Assembly (NCBI RefSeq): GCF_000621445.1 | Contig: NZ_KK211277.1 | Coordinates: 408,373-472,372 of the forward strand | Reading direction: 5' to 3' | Origin: Alkalihalobacillus bogoriensis ATCC BAA-922 | GTDB taxonomy: Bacteria > Bacillota > Bacilli > Bacillales > Bacillaceae_F | Length of the DNA stretch: 64,000 nt | Part shown: piece by piece, positions 53,579-62,508 of the stretch | How the letters are laid out: every line of letters begins with the position of its first letter | How positions within the stretch are numbered: position 1 is the first letter of the stretch | Made by a program: the position numbers and the translations under genes | The notes under the pieces: model-generated | Told to the model about the DNA's origin: nothing | The model's database searches: none | The model's input: the letters and a program-made list of their open reading frames with translations, nothing else

Positions 53579-54934
53579 TTATTTTTTTACAGATTGATTT
53601 CGTAACTGTTCATTCACAAAATTTGTCGTTGTTTCACCTTTTTGAAACGCCGTGTTGGCTGCTACTTTTTTCAACATCGGAATATTTGTTTTAATTCCTT
53701 CCACTTTATATTCTTCAAGCGCCACTTGTAAAAATTGAATGGCTTCGTCTCGACTACGGCCTTTCACGATTAACTTGGCAATCATCGGGTCATAGTAAGG
53801 TGTGACGACTGAGCGGTCGTTCACTCCGCATTCATTCCGAACAAATTCGTGTTCGGGTAATAGTAATGCGCTTATCTTGCCAGGAGATGGGAAAAAGGTA
53901 TTCGGGTCTTCAGCATAAATTCGAACTTCAATTGCATGACCATCATAAATGACATCATTCTGTGTGAATGATAGGGCTTCTCCAGCAGCCACTTTCAACT
54001 GTTCTTCGACTAAATCGAGACCAGTAATTTCTTCAGTAACTGGATGTTCGACTTGTAATCTTGTATTCATTTCAAGAAAGTAAAAGTTTTTTTCTTCGTC
54101 CACTAAAAACTCAATTGTCCCTGCATTTTCATATCCAATCACTTTTGCAGCTTTTACAGCGGTTTCTCCCATCTTTTTTCGAGTTGTTTCATCTAAAAAT
54201 GAGGACGGCGCTTCTTCCACTACTTTTTGGTGTCTTCTTTGAATCGAGCACTCTCGCTCACCTAAATAAACCGTATTCCCTTGTAAATCTGCTAATATTT
54301 GAATCTCAATATGACGAGGGTTTTCAATATATTTTTCCATATACAACGCCCCATCACCAAAGAAATCGGTTGCTCTTTTTTGGTTTCCTTCAAACGCTTT
54401 TGCTAGTTCATCTTCATGGCGAATGATTTGCATCCCAATTCCTCCGCCACCAGAAGAAGCTTTTAGCATAACAGGATATCCTATAATAGAAGCGACAGAA
54501 GATGCCTCCTCTATATTTGCAAGTTGACAAGTTACACCTGGGACAATCGGAACACCAGCTAGCTCCATTTGCTGTCGTGCTTCAATTTTACTTCCCATCT
54601 TTTCGATAACGTCTGGACTAGGGCCAATAAAGACAATTCCTTCTTCTTTACAACGTTTTGCAAACGATGAGTTTTCAGAAAGCAAGCCGTAGCCAGGGTG
54701 AATCGCTTCTGCTTTTGTTTGTTTTGCAATTTCAATGATTTTTTCCAGATTTAAATAACTTTCATTCACCCTTGGTTTTCCAATCAAATAAGCTTCTGTT
54801 GCTAAATGTCGATGGGGCGCATCCGCATCTGCTTCTGAATAAACAGCTACAGTTTGAATCCCTAATTTTTCACATGTTCGAATGATACGGAGTGCAATTT
54901 CCCCTCGGTTTGCGATGAGTATTTTCTTAAACAT
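53579..54934 (-). CDS. yngH: Biotin carboxylase subunit of methylcrotonyl-CoA carboxylase
   Basis: 451 aa from the ATG six bases after GAGGTG; a GTG three codons upstream overlaps that site. ATP-grasp biotin carboxylase with KILIANRGEIALRIIRTC, KASSGGGGIGMQ (glycine loop), EMNTRLQVEHPVTEEITGLDLV and AEDPNTFFPSPGKI. A cre site lies 21 bp upstream, so this gene may begin a separate CcpA-controlled transcript. Confidence 0.92.
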   Translation of the reverse strand: MFKKILIANRGEIALRIIRTCEKLGIQTVAVYSEADADAPHRHLATEAYLIGKPRVNESYLNLEKIIEIAKQTKAEAIHPGYGLLSENSSFAKRCKEEGIVFIGPSPDVIEKMGSKIEARQQMELAGVPIVPGVTCQLANIEEASSVASIIGYPVMLKASSGGGGIGMQIIRHEDELAKAFEGNQKRATDFFGDGALYMEKYIENPRHIEIQILADLQGNTVYLGERECSIQRRHQKVVEEAPSSFLDETTRKKMGETAVKAAKVIGYENAGTIEFLVDEEKNFYFLEMNTRLQVEHPVTEEITGLDLVEEQLKVAAGEALSFTQNDVIYDGHAIEVRIYAEDPNTFFPSPGKISALLLPEHEFVRNECGVNDRSVVTPYYDPMIAKLIVKGRSRDEAIQFLQVALEEYKVEGIKTNIPMLKKVAANTAFQKGETTTNFVNEQLRNQSVKK

Positions 54935-54954
54935 TCTGTTCACCTCATTCTCTT

Positions 54955-54968
54955 TGAGAGCGTTTTCA
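54955..54968. promoter_or_regulatory. cre site before the biotin carboxylase gene
   Basis: TGAGAGCGTTTTCA matches cre at 13 of 14 positions. It lies in the 114-bp gap between the acyl-CoA dehydrogenase and biotin carboxylase genes. Glucose repression of leucine catabolism is the expected effect. Confidence 0.75.
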
Positions 54969-55048
54969 TTTATTTTTCTAGTTCCGAACGGTTTGACCCT
55001 TTTTTTCTCTCTTCTCTTATCTTATTCAGCATTACTTCATTTCCATGT

Positions 55049-56233
55049 CTAATTCGTTACACTTTGTGTTCGAGTGTTTTCCGTTTTATCCCCACACCCT
55101 AATTGTCTAGCAATGACTAAGCGTTGGATTTCAGATGTACCTTCTCCGATTTCCATGAGCTTTGCATCCCGTAACATCCGCTCAACTTCATATTCTCGCA
55201 TATACCCGTATCCACCGTGAATTTGAATCGCTTCATCACAAACACGCATCGCTGTTTTGGACGCAAATAATTTTGCAAAAGCAGACTCTTTCGTAAACGG
55301 CTTATTTTGATCTTTTAACCAAGCAGATTTTAAATACATATTTCTCGCTAATTCAATTTCCATCGCCATGTCAGCAAGCTTAAATTGTATCGCTTGAAAA
55401 TTAGAAATGGATTGACCAAATTGTTTTCGTTCTTTTGCATATTTTAATGCTGCGTCAAACGCACCTTGAGCAATTCCAACTGAAAGCGCCGCTATCGAGA
55501 TTCTCCCTCCATCTAAAGTATATAAAAACTGCTTAAAGCCTTTTTCTGGATCTCCTAGTAAATTCTCTTTCGGGACACGGACATCCTCTAAAATTAGTTC
55601 AGAAGTATTAGAGCCTTTTAAGCCCATCTTTTCATAATTGCTATTAATCGTAAATCCAGGTAAACCCGTAGGCACAATAATCGCTGAAATGATGTTTTTT
55701 CCACGGGCATCTTTCCCTGTAACTGCAGTTACGATTACCGTTCTTGAATAGCCCGCGTTTGTAATCCAGCATTTTTCCCCATTAATAACATACTCATCAT
55801 TTTCTATTATCGCTTTTGTTCTTGTTCCACCTGCATCTGACCCTGCATTTGGTTCCGTTAATCCGAATGCACCTAATGACTTTCCAGAAGCTAAAGGAAT
55901 AAGATGCTCTTGTTTTTGTTTTTCGGTTCCAAAATAATAAAGTGGACTAGCTCCAAGAGAAACGGCAGCCGCATAGCTTAAACCCGTACTTCCGCAAGCC
56001 CGACCAATTTCCTCTACAGCTAACGCATATGAAATCGTATCTCCACCTGAGCCACCATACTCCTCTGGAAAAGGAATTCCTAACATCCCTAACTCACCCA
56101 TTTTTTTAAACGTATCAATTGGAAATTGACCTGATTCATCTACAAATCTAGCATGTGGAGCCACTTCATTTTGGGCAAAATCCCGGACCATATCTCGAAT
56201 CATTGTTTGTTCTTTTGTTAGTTCAAAATTCAC
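55049..56233 (-). CDS. yngJ: Acyl-CoA dehydrogenase, probable isovaleryl-CoA dehydrogenase
   Basis: 394 aa from a GTG behind AAGGGGGA. FAD enzyme that oxidises isovaleryl-CoA to 3-methylcrotonyl-CoA. Signatures: [51 protein letters not shown] and [24 protein letters not shown]. The isovaleryl specificity is inferred from the neighbouring carboxylase and HMG-CoA lyase genes. Confidence 0.88.
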   Translation of the reverse strand: MNFELTKEQTMIRDMVRDFAQNEVAPHARFVDESGQFPIDTFKKMGELGMLGIPFPEEYGGSGGDTISYALAVEEIGRACGSTGLSYAAAVSLGASPLYYFGTEKQKQEHLIPLASGKSLGAFGLTEPNAGSDAGGTRTKAIIENDEYVINGEKCWITNAGYSRTVIVTAVTGKDARGKNIISAIIVPTGLPGFTINSNYEKMGLKGSNTSELILEDVRVPKENLLGDPEKGFKQFLYTLDGGRISIAALSVGIAQGAFDAALKYAKERKQFGQSISNFQAIQFKLADMAMEIELARNMYLKSAWLKDQNKPFTKESAFAKLFASKTAMRVCDEAIQIHGGYGYMREYEVERMLRDAKLMEIGEGTSEIQRLVIARQLGCGDKTENTRTQSVTN

Positions 56234-56259
56234 TTAAAATCCCCCTTAAAATGGTAAAA

Positions 56260-56273
56260 TGGTAACGCTTACA
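56260..56273. promoter_or_regulatory. cre-like site before the acyl-CoA dehydrogenase gene
   Basis: TGGTAACGCTTACA fits cre at 12 of 14 positions with an intact central CG. It sits in the 61-bp gap upstream of the dehydrogenase gene. Confidence 0.6.
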
Positions 56274-56294
56274 TTTATGTCGATAAAAATACAG

Positions 56295-56954
56295 TTAAAA
56301 TGCTTCTAGCTTTACATTATCATCAATTTGCAATGGCGCTTCTGTTGCTTGAATAATATCTTCAATTTGAAAACCTTGTGCAACTTCCATTAACTTTAAT
56401 CCGTTTGATGTAACATCGATAACAGCTCGGTCAGTAATGATCCGATTTACGACATTTTGTCCTGTTAAAGGCAACGAACATTCCTTTAAAATTTTCGACT
56501 CCCCTTTTTTATTGACATGCTCCATAATAATTACAATTCGTTTTGCACCATGAACTAAGTCCATCGCTCCGCCCATTCCCTTTATCATCTTGCCTGGAAT
56601 CATCCAATTGGCTAAATTCCCTTGTTCGGATACTTCCATTCCACCTAAAATCGCTAAATCAATATGTCCACCCCGGATCATCGCAAACGACTCTGCATTG
56701 TTAAAGTAACTCGCCCCTTTGATAGCCGTTACCGTTTCTTTTCCTGCATTAATTAAATCTGGGTCGACCTCTTCTTTTGTTGGATAAGGTCCAATGCCAA
56801 GTAAGCCATTTTCCGATTGCAACACAACATATTTATTGTCCGAAATATAATTCGCTACCATCGTAGGCATGCCGATTCCTAAATTCACATAAAACCCATC
56901 TTGAATTTCTCGTTCCGCTCGTTTCGCTATTTTTACTCTTACGCTATTGGCCAT
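56295..56954 (-). CDS. scoB: 3-oxoacid CoA-transferase subunit B
   Basis: 219 aa. With ScoA it moves CoA from succinyl-CoA to acetoacetate. GIGMPTMVANYI and the catalytic-Glu motif SENGLLGIGPYP are present; GGHIDLAILGGMEVS follows. It converts the acetoacetate made by HMG-CoA lyase to acetoacetyl-CoA. AGGAGG precedes the ATG; 25 bp after scoA. Confidence 0.92.
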   Translation of the reverse strand: MANSVRVKIAKRAEREIQDGFYVNLGIGMPTMVANYISDNKYVVLQSENGLLGIGPYPTKEEVDPDLINAGKETVTAIKGASYFNNAESFAMIRGGHIDLAILGGMEVSEQGNLANWMIPGKMIKGMGGAMDLVHGAKRIVIIMEHVNKKGESKILKECSLPLTGQNVVNRIITDRAVIDVTSNGLKLMEVAQGFQIEDIIQATEAPLQIDDNVKLEAF

Positions 56955-56979
56955 CGATAATCCTCCTTACATTCAAACT

Positions 56980-57672
56980 TTATGTTTCTTTTACGGTAAG
57001 TCTTTCGATACGTTTTTGTTGTTTTCCAACAATTAATCGTTGAACATATATACTTGGCGTATGAATTTCATCTGGATTAAGTTCTCCGATTTCAACAAGC
57101 TCTTCGACTTCAGCAATCGTGATTTTTCCTGCAGCTGCCATCATCGGATTAAAATTTTGTGCCGTTTTACGATACACTAAGTTTCCTAGTTTATCGCCTT
57201 TCCATGCACGAATTAAACTAAAATCTGCTTTATATCCTTCTTCTAAAACATACTCTTTGCCATGAAATTGTCTTTTTTCTTTTCCTTCTGCAATTGGAGT
57301 TCCGACACCAGCAGGCGTATAAAAAGCGGGAATTCCTGCTCCACCAGCACGAATTTTTTCGGCTAATGACCCTTGTGGAACTAGTTCAACTTCTAATTCC
57401 CCTTGTAATACTTGTCGTTCAAATTCTTTATTTTCGCCAACATAAGAAGAGATCATCTTTTTTATTTGTTTATTTTTTAATAATAAGCCTAATCCCCAAT
57501 CATCAACACCACAATTATTAGATATGACAGTTAAGTCTTTTACATTCGTTTTACACAATGCTTGAATCAGATTCTCAGGAATTCCAACTAAGCCAAAGCC
57601 ACCAACCATAATCGTCATACCACTTTTAATCTCGCTTACCGCTTCTTCAAAACTTCTATAAATCGTTTTCAT
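56980..57672 (-). CDS. scoA: 3-oxoacid CoA-transferase subunit A
   Basis: 230 aa with the glycine-rich [18 protein letters not shown] and the [15 protein letters not shown] segment typical of the A subunit. Partner of ScoB. It lies 17 bp after the thiolase gene, so thiolase, scoA and scoB form one transcript. Confidence 0.92.
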   Translation of the reverse strand: MKTIYRSFEEAVSEIKSGMTIMVGGFGLVGIPENLIQALCKTNVKDLTVISNNCGVDDWGLGLLLKNKQIKKMISSYVGENKEFERQVLQGELEVELVPQGSLAEKIRAGGAGIPAFYTPAGVGTPIAEGKEKRQFHGKEYVLEEGYKADFSLIRAWKGDKLGNLVYRKTAQNFNPMMAAAGKITIAEVEELVEIGELNPDEIHTPSIYVQRLIVGKQQKRIERLTVKET

Positions 57673-57689
57673 CGCTGCTCCCTCCCCTT

Positions 57690-58880
57690 CTATTCTTCTC
57701 TTTCAATAATTGTTGCTACACCTTGGCCACCACCGATACATAGCGTCGCTAATCCTAATCGTTGTTGTCGTCGTTTTAATTCATGGATTAATGTGACGAG
57801 AACTCTTGCCCCACTTGCCCCAATCGGATGGCCTAATGCGATGGCTCCACCATTTACATTTAAAATCTCTTTGGAAATTTGAAGCTCTTTTCCAACGGCT
57901 ATAGCTTGAGCAGCAAAAGCTTCATTTGCTTCAATTAAATCCAATTCATCGAGTTTGACCCCTGCTTTCTCCAAAGCTTTATTTGTAGCCGGAACAGGAC
58001 CTAATCCCATCACACTAGGGTTAACCCCTGCACTTGCATTTGCTTTTATTGTTGCAAGAGGCGTGACCCCAAGTTGTTCTGCTTTTTTTCGACTCATCAC
58101 TAACACAGCAGCTGCCCCGTCATTAATGCCTGATGCATTTCCAGCTGTTACAGCACCCTCTTTTTTAAATGCGGATCGAAGCTTTGCTAATTTCTCTTTT
58201 GTTGTTCCTGCTTTAATATATTCATCACTCTCAAAACGGATAGGGTCTCCTTTTTTCTGAGGGATGTCTACCGAAACCATTTCTTCTTCAAACCTTCCTT
58301 CAGCCACTGCATTTGCTGCTTTTTTTTGACTCCAAGCGGCAAATTCATCTTGTTCTTCTCTTGTAAGACGATATTGCTCGCAAATGTTTTCCGCTGTGAT
58401 TCCCATATGATAGTCGTTTGTTGCACACCACAACCCATCATGAACCATGCTGTCTATTATCGTTTGATGCCCCATCCGAAAACCGTCTCTAGCTCCCATT
58501 GATACATAAGGTGCTTGACTCATATTTTCCATTCCACCCGCTACAACAACATCAGCATCTCCTGTAACGATCGCTTGTGCTGCTAAATGAACCGCTTTTA
58601 ACCCCGACCCACACACTTTATTAATCGTCAGTGCCGGTACAGTTTCTGGGAGGTTTGCTAATAAGGCGGCTTGCCTTGCTGGATTTTGTCCAAGCCCAGC
58701 TTGTAGAACATTTCCCATTATGACTTCATCAACCTCTTCTTTCAAAACTCCCGCTCTATTGAGTACTTCTTTTATGACAATAGCCCCAAGTTGAACCGCT
58801 GAAACTGACTTTAACATTCCACCGAAATTACCTATCGGTGTTCGAACAGCACTAACAATGACAACATCTGTTTCATTCAT
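57690..58880 (-). CDS. Acetyl-CoA C-acetyltransferase (thiolase)
   Basis: 396 aa from the ATG behind AAAGGAGG; an ATG 51 bp earlier has no site. Splits acetoacetyl-CoA to two acetyl-CoA. Thiolase active site: [14 protein letters not shown] (acylated Cys), [10 protein letters not shown] (His) and CIGGGQGVA (second Cys). It closes leucine breakdown and begins the cluster; the divergent LysR gene lies 139 bp away. Confidence 0.95.
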   Translation of the reverse strand: MNETDVVIVSAVRTPIGNFGGMLKSVSAVQLGAIVIKEVLNRAGVLKEEVDEVIMGNVLQAGLGQNPARQAALLANLPETVPALTINKVCGSGLKAVHLAAQAIVTGDADVVVAGGMENMSQAPYVSMGARDGFRMGHQTIIDSMVHDGLWCATNDYHMGITAENICEQYRLTREEQDEFAAWSQKKAANAVAEGRFEEEMVSVDIPQKKGDPIRFESDEYIKAGTTKEKLAKLRSAFKKEGAVTAGNASGINDGAAAVLVMSRKKAEQLGVTPLATIKANASAGVNPSVMGLGPVPATNKALEKAGVKLDELDLIEANEAFAAQAIAVGKELQISKEILNVNGGAIALGHPIGASGARVLVTLIHELKRRQQRLGLATLCIGGGQGVATIIEREE

Positions 58881-59019
58881 GTTTCCATTCCTCCTTTTAG
58901 TGGAGTATTTCGAATATTCAATCCCCTTCACCTTAAAAGTTTACAGCTTTCTTATTTATGAGTAAAATGAATTAAAATTATATTATTTATTACTAAAACA
59001 AATAAATAGGTGATAAGGC

Positions 59020-59897
59020 ATGGAAATGAAGGATTTGCGTTATTTTGTAGAAGTCGCCAACTACGGGAGTTTTACGAAGGCCGCTCAACAAACATTTTTA
59101 TCTCAACCAGCGTTAAGTAAATCTGTTCAAAAGTTAGAAAGGGAACTCAATGTTGAGTTATTTGAACGTTCAACACGGAAATTAAAACTAACTGATGCCG
59201 GAAACATTGTGTACAAACAAAGTCTGCATATTTTAAATGCCACAAACGAACTGACAACATTATTAGATGACTTAATGAACTTACCAACAGGAAAAATAAA
59301 AATCGGGATTCCTCCGTTAATCGGAACACTTTTTTTCCAACGATCGCTACAAAATTTGGGACGTTATATCCGAACGTTTCTTTAGAATTGGTTGAACTAG
59401 GAGCGAAGAGAATTGAAAGATTAGTAGAAGAGGGACAGGTCGATGTTGGCATTGTCGTCTTACCGATAGATAAGAAAAAATTTGATATTGTCCCGTTTAT
59501 TAAAGAGGAATTTATGTTATTTGTTCATCCAAATCACACATTGGCTAACGAATCCACTGTCCAACTACAGCAATTAGCCGATGAGAGATTCATCTTATTT
59601 AATCGAGAATTCACCTTACACTCGTTTCTCATTGAGCAATGTCAACTAGCTGGGTTTACACCAACGATTGCATATGAAAGCTCTCAGTGGGATTTAATAA
59701 CTGAACTCGTCATCGCCCAACTCGGAATTACACTTCTTCCAAAACTAATTTACGAAAAAATGGATAAAGAAGCGATTTCGATGATTCCGCTACACTCTCC
59801 ACCGATGTGGGAATTAGCGATTATTACAAAAAAAGACACGTACAGATCGTATGCTGTTAGGAAATTGCAACAGTTTTTAACGGAGAATTTCTCATAA
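59020..59897 (+). pseudogene. LysR family regulator, frameshifted in a T7 run
   Basis: The first frame (59020-59385) gives a LysR HTH (VANYGSFTKAAQQTFLSQPALSKSVQKLE) and the start of the effector domain (KIKIGIPPLIGTLFF). It then runs out of frame to a stop. The second frame (59388-59897) resumes the effector domain (VELGAKRIERLVEEGQVDVGI). One added T in the run at 59330-59336 would join the two into about 292 aa, the normal length. The ATG follows AGGTG. Divergent from the thiolase gene, which it would be expected to control. Real mutation, slippage or sequencing error are all possible. Confidence 0.88.
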
Positions 59898-59968
59898 AAA
59901 CGAGCTTTGTAACTTGCGAGGACTTTCATCGTCTAATGAACTATACATTGAATTGGAGGGAATTGTCT

Positions 59969-60415
59969 GTGAAAAAAGTACTTGTCATTTTTTCTTTTCT
60001 AGCTTTTTTAACAATTGGTCTTTTGGGGTTTCAAGCACAAGACAAAGCGAACACCGAAGAGCGAGGTGCTTATAATGAATGGCAAGAGAAAGGGGAAGTG
60101 TTGTTTGGAGAGCATGATATTACGAAGGCTATACTAAAGGAAACCGGTCATTCTTCTATTGAAATAGAAGACGTGAATGAGTTGAAAACACTCAAACAAA
60201 TGATAACAAGTGCCTATAAAGAAAAAGGGATAGTCAATATGACAAAACCATCCTATTCTTTAGCTGTAACCGATGAATATAATAAACAGCATCGCTATCA
60301 TTTATGGATAGGTAAAAAAGGAGAAAAAAGCGCATTTATGAAACAAGAAGAGACGCACTACATTTATACAACATCAGAAGAAATGACGGATATCCTCATA
60401 CAGTTAATAGAGTAA
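59969..60415 (+). CDS. Small secreted or membrane-tethered protein of unknown function
   Basis: 148 aa from a GTG eight bases after GGAGGG; an ATG 33 bp upstream lacks a site. One N-terminal hydrophobic segment (VLVIFSFLAFLTIGLLGFQAQ) acts as signal or anchor; no lipobox Cys. The mature part is charged and contains a compact block (YSLAVTDEYNKQHRYHLWIG) that resembles small YhfM-like domains, but I cannot name the family. It lies between the broken LysR gene and a convergent unknown gene. Confidence 0.6.
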   Translation: MKKVLVIFSFLAFLTIGLLGFQAQDKANTEERGAYNEWQEKGEVLFGEHDITKAILKETGHSSIEIEDVNELKTLKQMITSAYKEKGIVNMTKPSYSLAVTDEYNKQHRYHLWIGKKGEKSAFMKQEETHYIYTTSEEMTDILIQLIE

Positions 60416-60419
60416 CTAC

Positions 60420-60821
60420 TCAACCGTCTACTTTAATTTCACACTGTGCAGCTGCTTTCTTTCCTTCAAATCTAACATAGTGAATACGTGATGATGTCGT
60501 AATCACAACTTCGCCTTCTTCATATTGACTACATTCTTTTATAAAGAGAGCATCTTTTTCAGTTGAAAAAAATTTGACAACACTCATTTTCAAATCACCT
60601 TTTGCTAGTTTTACTTTATACTTCAGTTTTACTTGTTTATTTTTAGGCAGAAAAAAGCCGAAACTTTGAATCCCAGATAAATATTTATACGTTACGGAAA
60701 GAGTTGTCGGCGTTTTTTTATATCGATAGTTTTTAACCGAAAAAACGAGAATTCGTTTTTTATATAAAATAAAGAATAGCACTGCGAAAATAGTATATCC
60801 GAATATAGAAGGTAACATCAT
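60420..60821 (-). CDS. Unknown 133-aa protein with an N-terminal membrane helix
   Basis: Not recognised. One hydrophobic segment (about 4-20) then a basic, beta-rich region (TTLSVTYKYLSGIQSF; KVKLAKGDLKMSVVKFF; VVITTSSRIHYVRFEG). GGGAG precedes the ATG. It ends 4 bp from the end of the convergent gene, with no terminator between them. Confidence 0.55.
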   Translation of the reverse strand: MMLPSIFGYTIFAVLFFILYKKRILVFSVKNYRYKKTPTTLSVTYKYLSGIQSFGFFLPKNKQVKLKYKVKLAKGDLKMSVVKFFSTEKDALFIKECSQYEEGEVVITTSSRIHYVRFEGKKAAAQCEIKVDG

Positions 60822-60894
60822 ATAGCTCCCTAAATATTTTATTACTATTTTTTATATTATCACAGTCTCTATTTTTTTGAAATTGAACTAAAAA

Positions 60895-60919
60895 GGATAC
60901 GCCATATCATAGCGTATCC
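60895..60919 (-). terminator. Terminator of the sasA-152-aa gene unit
   Basis: GGATACGC and GCGTATCC pair around a 9-nt loop; the minus strand continues TTTTTAG. It lies 4 bp beyond the stop codon. Confidence 0.9.
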
Positions 60920-60922
60920 TCT

Positions 60923-61372
60923 TTAATTTGACCATTCTTCTCGTCTTTTTTGTCTTTCTTCATGTGCTAAAAATTCAATAAAAATATTCATTGCATTAAA
61001 GGGCTCTTTTTGTAGCTTCTCTGCATACATTTTTCTGACAGATTCTGAGGCAATGTCACTTTTTATAATACGTTCTCTTATTAATGAAAACCCGGTTTTA
61101 AAAACACTTCGATTATAATGCATCGACTCTTTAAAAAATGCCGCCCCTAGTGCACCAATGAAAGAAACTAGTATTATGATTGTCATTTCTGGATTGACCA
61201 TTTGTCCGAATAGTAAAGAATATAAGCTGGCAAATGCGAAAGAAAGCAGTGGAATGGAAAGTAACGAAAACAACGTGCTTTTTTTCAAATATGGTGCAAT
61301 TGTCTTTTGAATTTTTTCTAATTCTCTTTTTGTATACAGTGGCAATGCTTTATTTACTTTAAATGGATTCAA
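60923..61372 (-). CDS. Unknown small membrane protein downstream of sasA
   Basis: 149 aa from a TTG behind AAAGGATGA; the ATG three codons upstream (61381) lies inside that site and is the alternative. Two hydrophobic segments (LFSLLSIPLLSFAFASLYSLLF; EMTIIILVSFIGALGAAFF) flanked by charged helices (YTKRELEKIQKTIAPYLKK; HEERQKRREEW). A Bacillus-restricted DUF is likely; I do not recognise the family with certainty. It follows sasA by less than 20 bp and shares its terminator. Confidence 0.6.
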   Translation of the reverse strand: MNPFKVNKALPLYTKRELEKIQKTIAPYLKKSTLFSLLSIPLLSFAFASLYSLLFGQMVNPEMTIIILVSFIGALGAAFFKESMHYNRSVFKTGFSLIRERIIKSDIASESVRKMYAEKLQKEPFNAMNIFIEFLAHEERQKRREEWSN

Positions 61373-61390
61373 TCGTATCATCCTTTCTTG

Positions 61391-62188
61391 TTACTTTTTC
61401 AAAAAAGAATGGAGTAATTCATAAGGTAACGCAAATTTTTCATTGTTAATCGCAAGTTCATTCATATTGAACTCTTCTTTATTTTCTTCTTTTACCGCAT
61501 TCATTTCTTTATGAATTCTTTCCATTTTTTCATCAAGCTCAGCAGCTGATAAAGCAGCTTTCTTTAGCTCCTCTACTAAATGTGTCGGAACGGTTTTGTT
61601 GTATTTATAGTAAATTTTATGTTCTAAGCTCGCCCAAAAATCCATGGCGATTGTGCGAATTTGAAGTTCAACATAGACATGTTCCACACGGTCAGACATA
61701 AATATCGGAATTTGCAACACTACATGTAAGCTTTGATAACCGTTTGGTTTGGGCTTCTTTATATAATCTTTCACTTCAATAACGGTAATATCTTGTTGAT
61801 TTTGAAGCATCTGACTTAATTCATATATATCAGAAATAAAAGAGCATGTAATCCGAATTCCGGCAATATCTTTAACATTTTCTTTAATCGATGAAAGCGA
61901 AAGGTCATATCCTTTTTTATAGACTTTTTTTAAAATACTCTCAGGTGACTTTACCCTAGATTTCACATGTTCAATCGGATTGTATTCATGTATATATTGA
62001 AATTCTTGTTTTAATATATCAATCTTCGTATTCATTTCTTCAAGTGCAAATTTATACAACATCATAAAGCGTGTTAATTCTGTTTTTACTTGTTTCATTT
62101 TATCAACATTTACAATGTTTGAGTCAACCAAATGAATAAACTCCTTTTGTTGTGGCTGTAGGCCATCTAAAGCTAGATTCATCTCCAT
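61391..62188 (-). CDS. sasA: Small alarmone (ppGpp) synthetase, YwaC/SasA type
   Basis: 265 aa. Makes (pp)pGpp from ATP and GDP/GTP without a hydrolase domain. The core matches B. subtilis YwaC closely: NPIEHVKSRVKSPESI, DIAGIRITCSFISDIYEL, KDYIKKPKPNGYQSLH and VELQIRTIAMDFWASLEHK. It is about 55 aa longer, with extra residues at both ends. The ATG follows AAGGGGAT. YwaC responds to cell-envelope stress; here a tandem 10-bp repeat upstream suggests a response regulator. Confidence 0.92.
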   Translation of the reverse strand: MEMNLALDGLQPQQKEFIHLVDSNIVNVDKMKQVKTELTRFMMLYKFALEEMNTKIDILKQEFQYIHEYNPIEHVKSRVKSPESILKKVYKKGYDLSLSSIKENVKDIAGIRITCSFISDIYELSQMLQNQQDITVIEVKDYIKKPKPNGYQSLHVVLQIPIFMSDRVEHVYVELQIRTIAMDFWASLEHKIYYKYNKTVPTHLVEELKKAALSAAELDEKMERIHKEMNAVKEENKEEFNMNELAINNEKFALPYELLHSFLKK

Positions 62189-62236
62189 CTTCGCTATCCC
62201 CTTTGGTTTTATTTCTATACGTTAAGTATAATCTCG

Positions 62237-62257
62237 GAATATGAACTGAATATGAAC
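62237..62257. promoter_or_regulatory. Direct repeat GAATATGAAC with 11-bp period before sasA
   Basis: GAATATGAAC occurs at 62237-62246 and 62248-62257, one helical turn apart, about 50 bp before the sasA start. This spacing is typical of response-regulator dimers bound in tandem. A -10-like TATACT lies just downstream on the minus strand. Confidence 0.5.
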
Positions 62258-62280
62258 CAACAACAAGGAGTTTTAAATTT

Positions 62281-62467
62281 TTACGGACATACGTTCCGCT
62301 ATTTAGACAAATACTAGGGTTTTTCATTTCCGTTCGGACATCTATTTCGTTATTTTGCGTTGGAAGGTCGTGGAAGGCTGTTTTATAGCTCATTAACGGA
62401 ACAGATGACCGAAAACCTTGTAATATTCACGTAAATTGCTAGATTAACGGAACAGATGTCCGTAACG
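62281..62467. repeat. Intergenic F-F-R-R repeat, copy 3
   Basis: Forward units TACGGACATACGTTCCGCTA (from 62282) and TCGGACATCTATTTCGTTAT (from 62334), then inverse units TAACGGAACAGATGACCG (62394-62411) and TAACGGAACAGATGTCCGTA (62445-62464). Same layout as copies at 17.8 and 43.9 kb. It fills most of the 320-bp gap; no gene is seen. Confidence 0.85.
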
Positions 62468-62508
62468 AGTTCTATTATTTTTCTAGCAAACACATCTTAT
62501 CTCCGATT

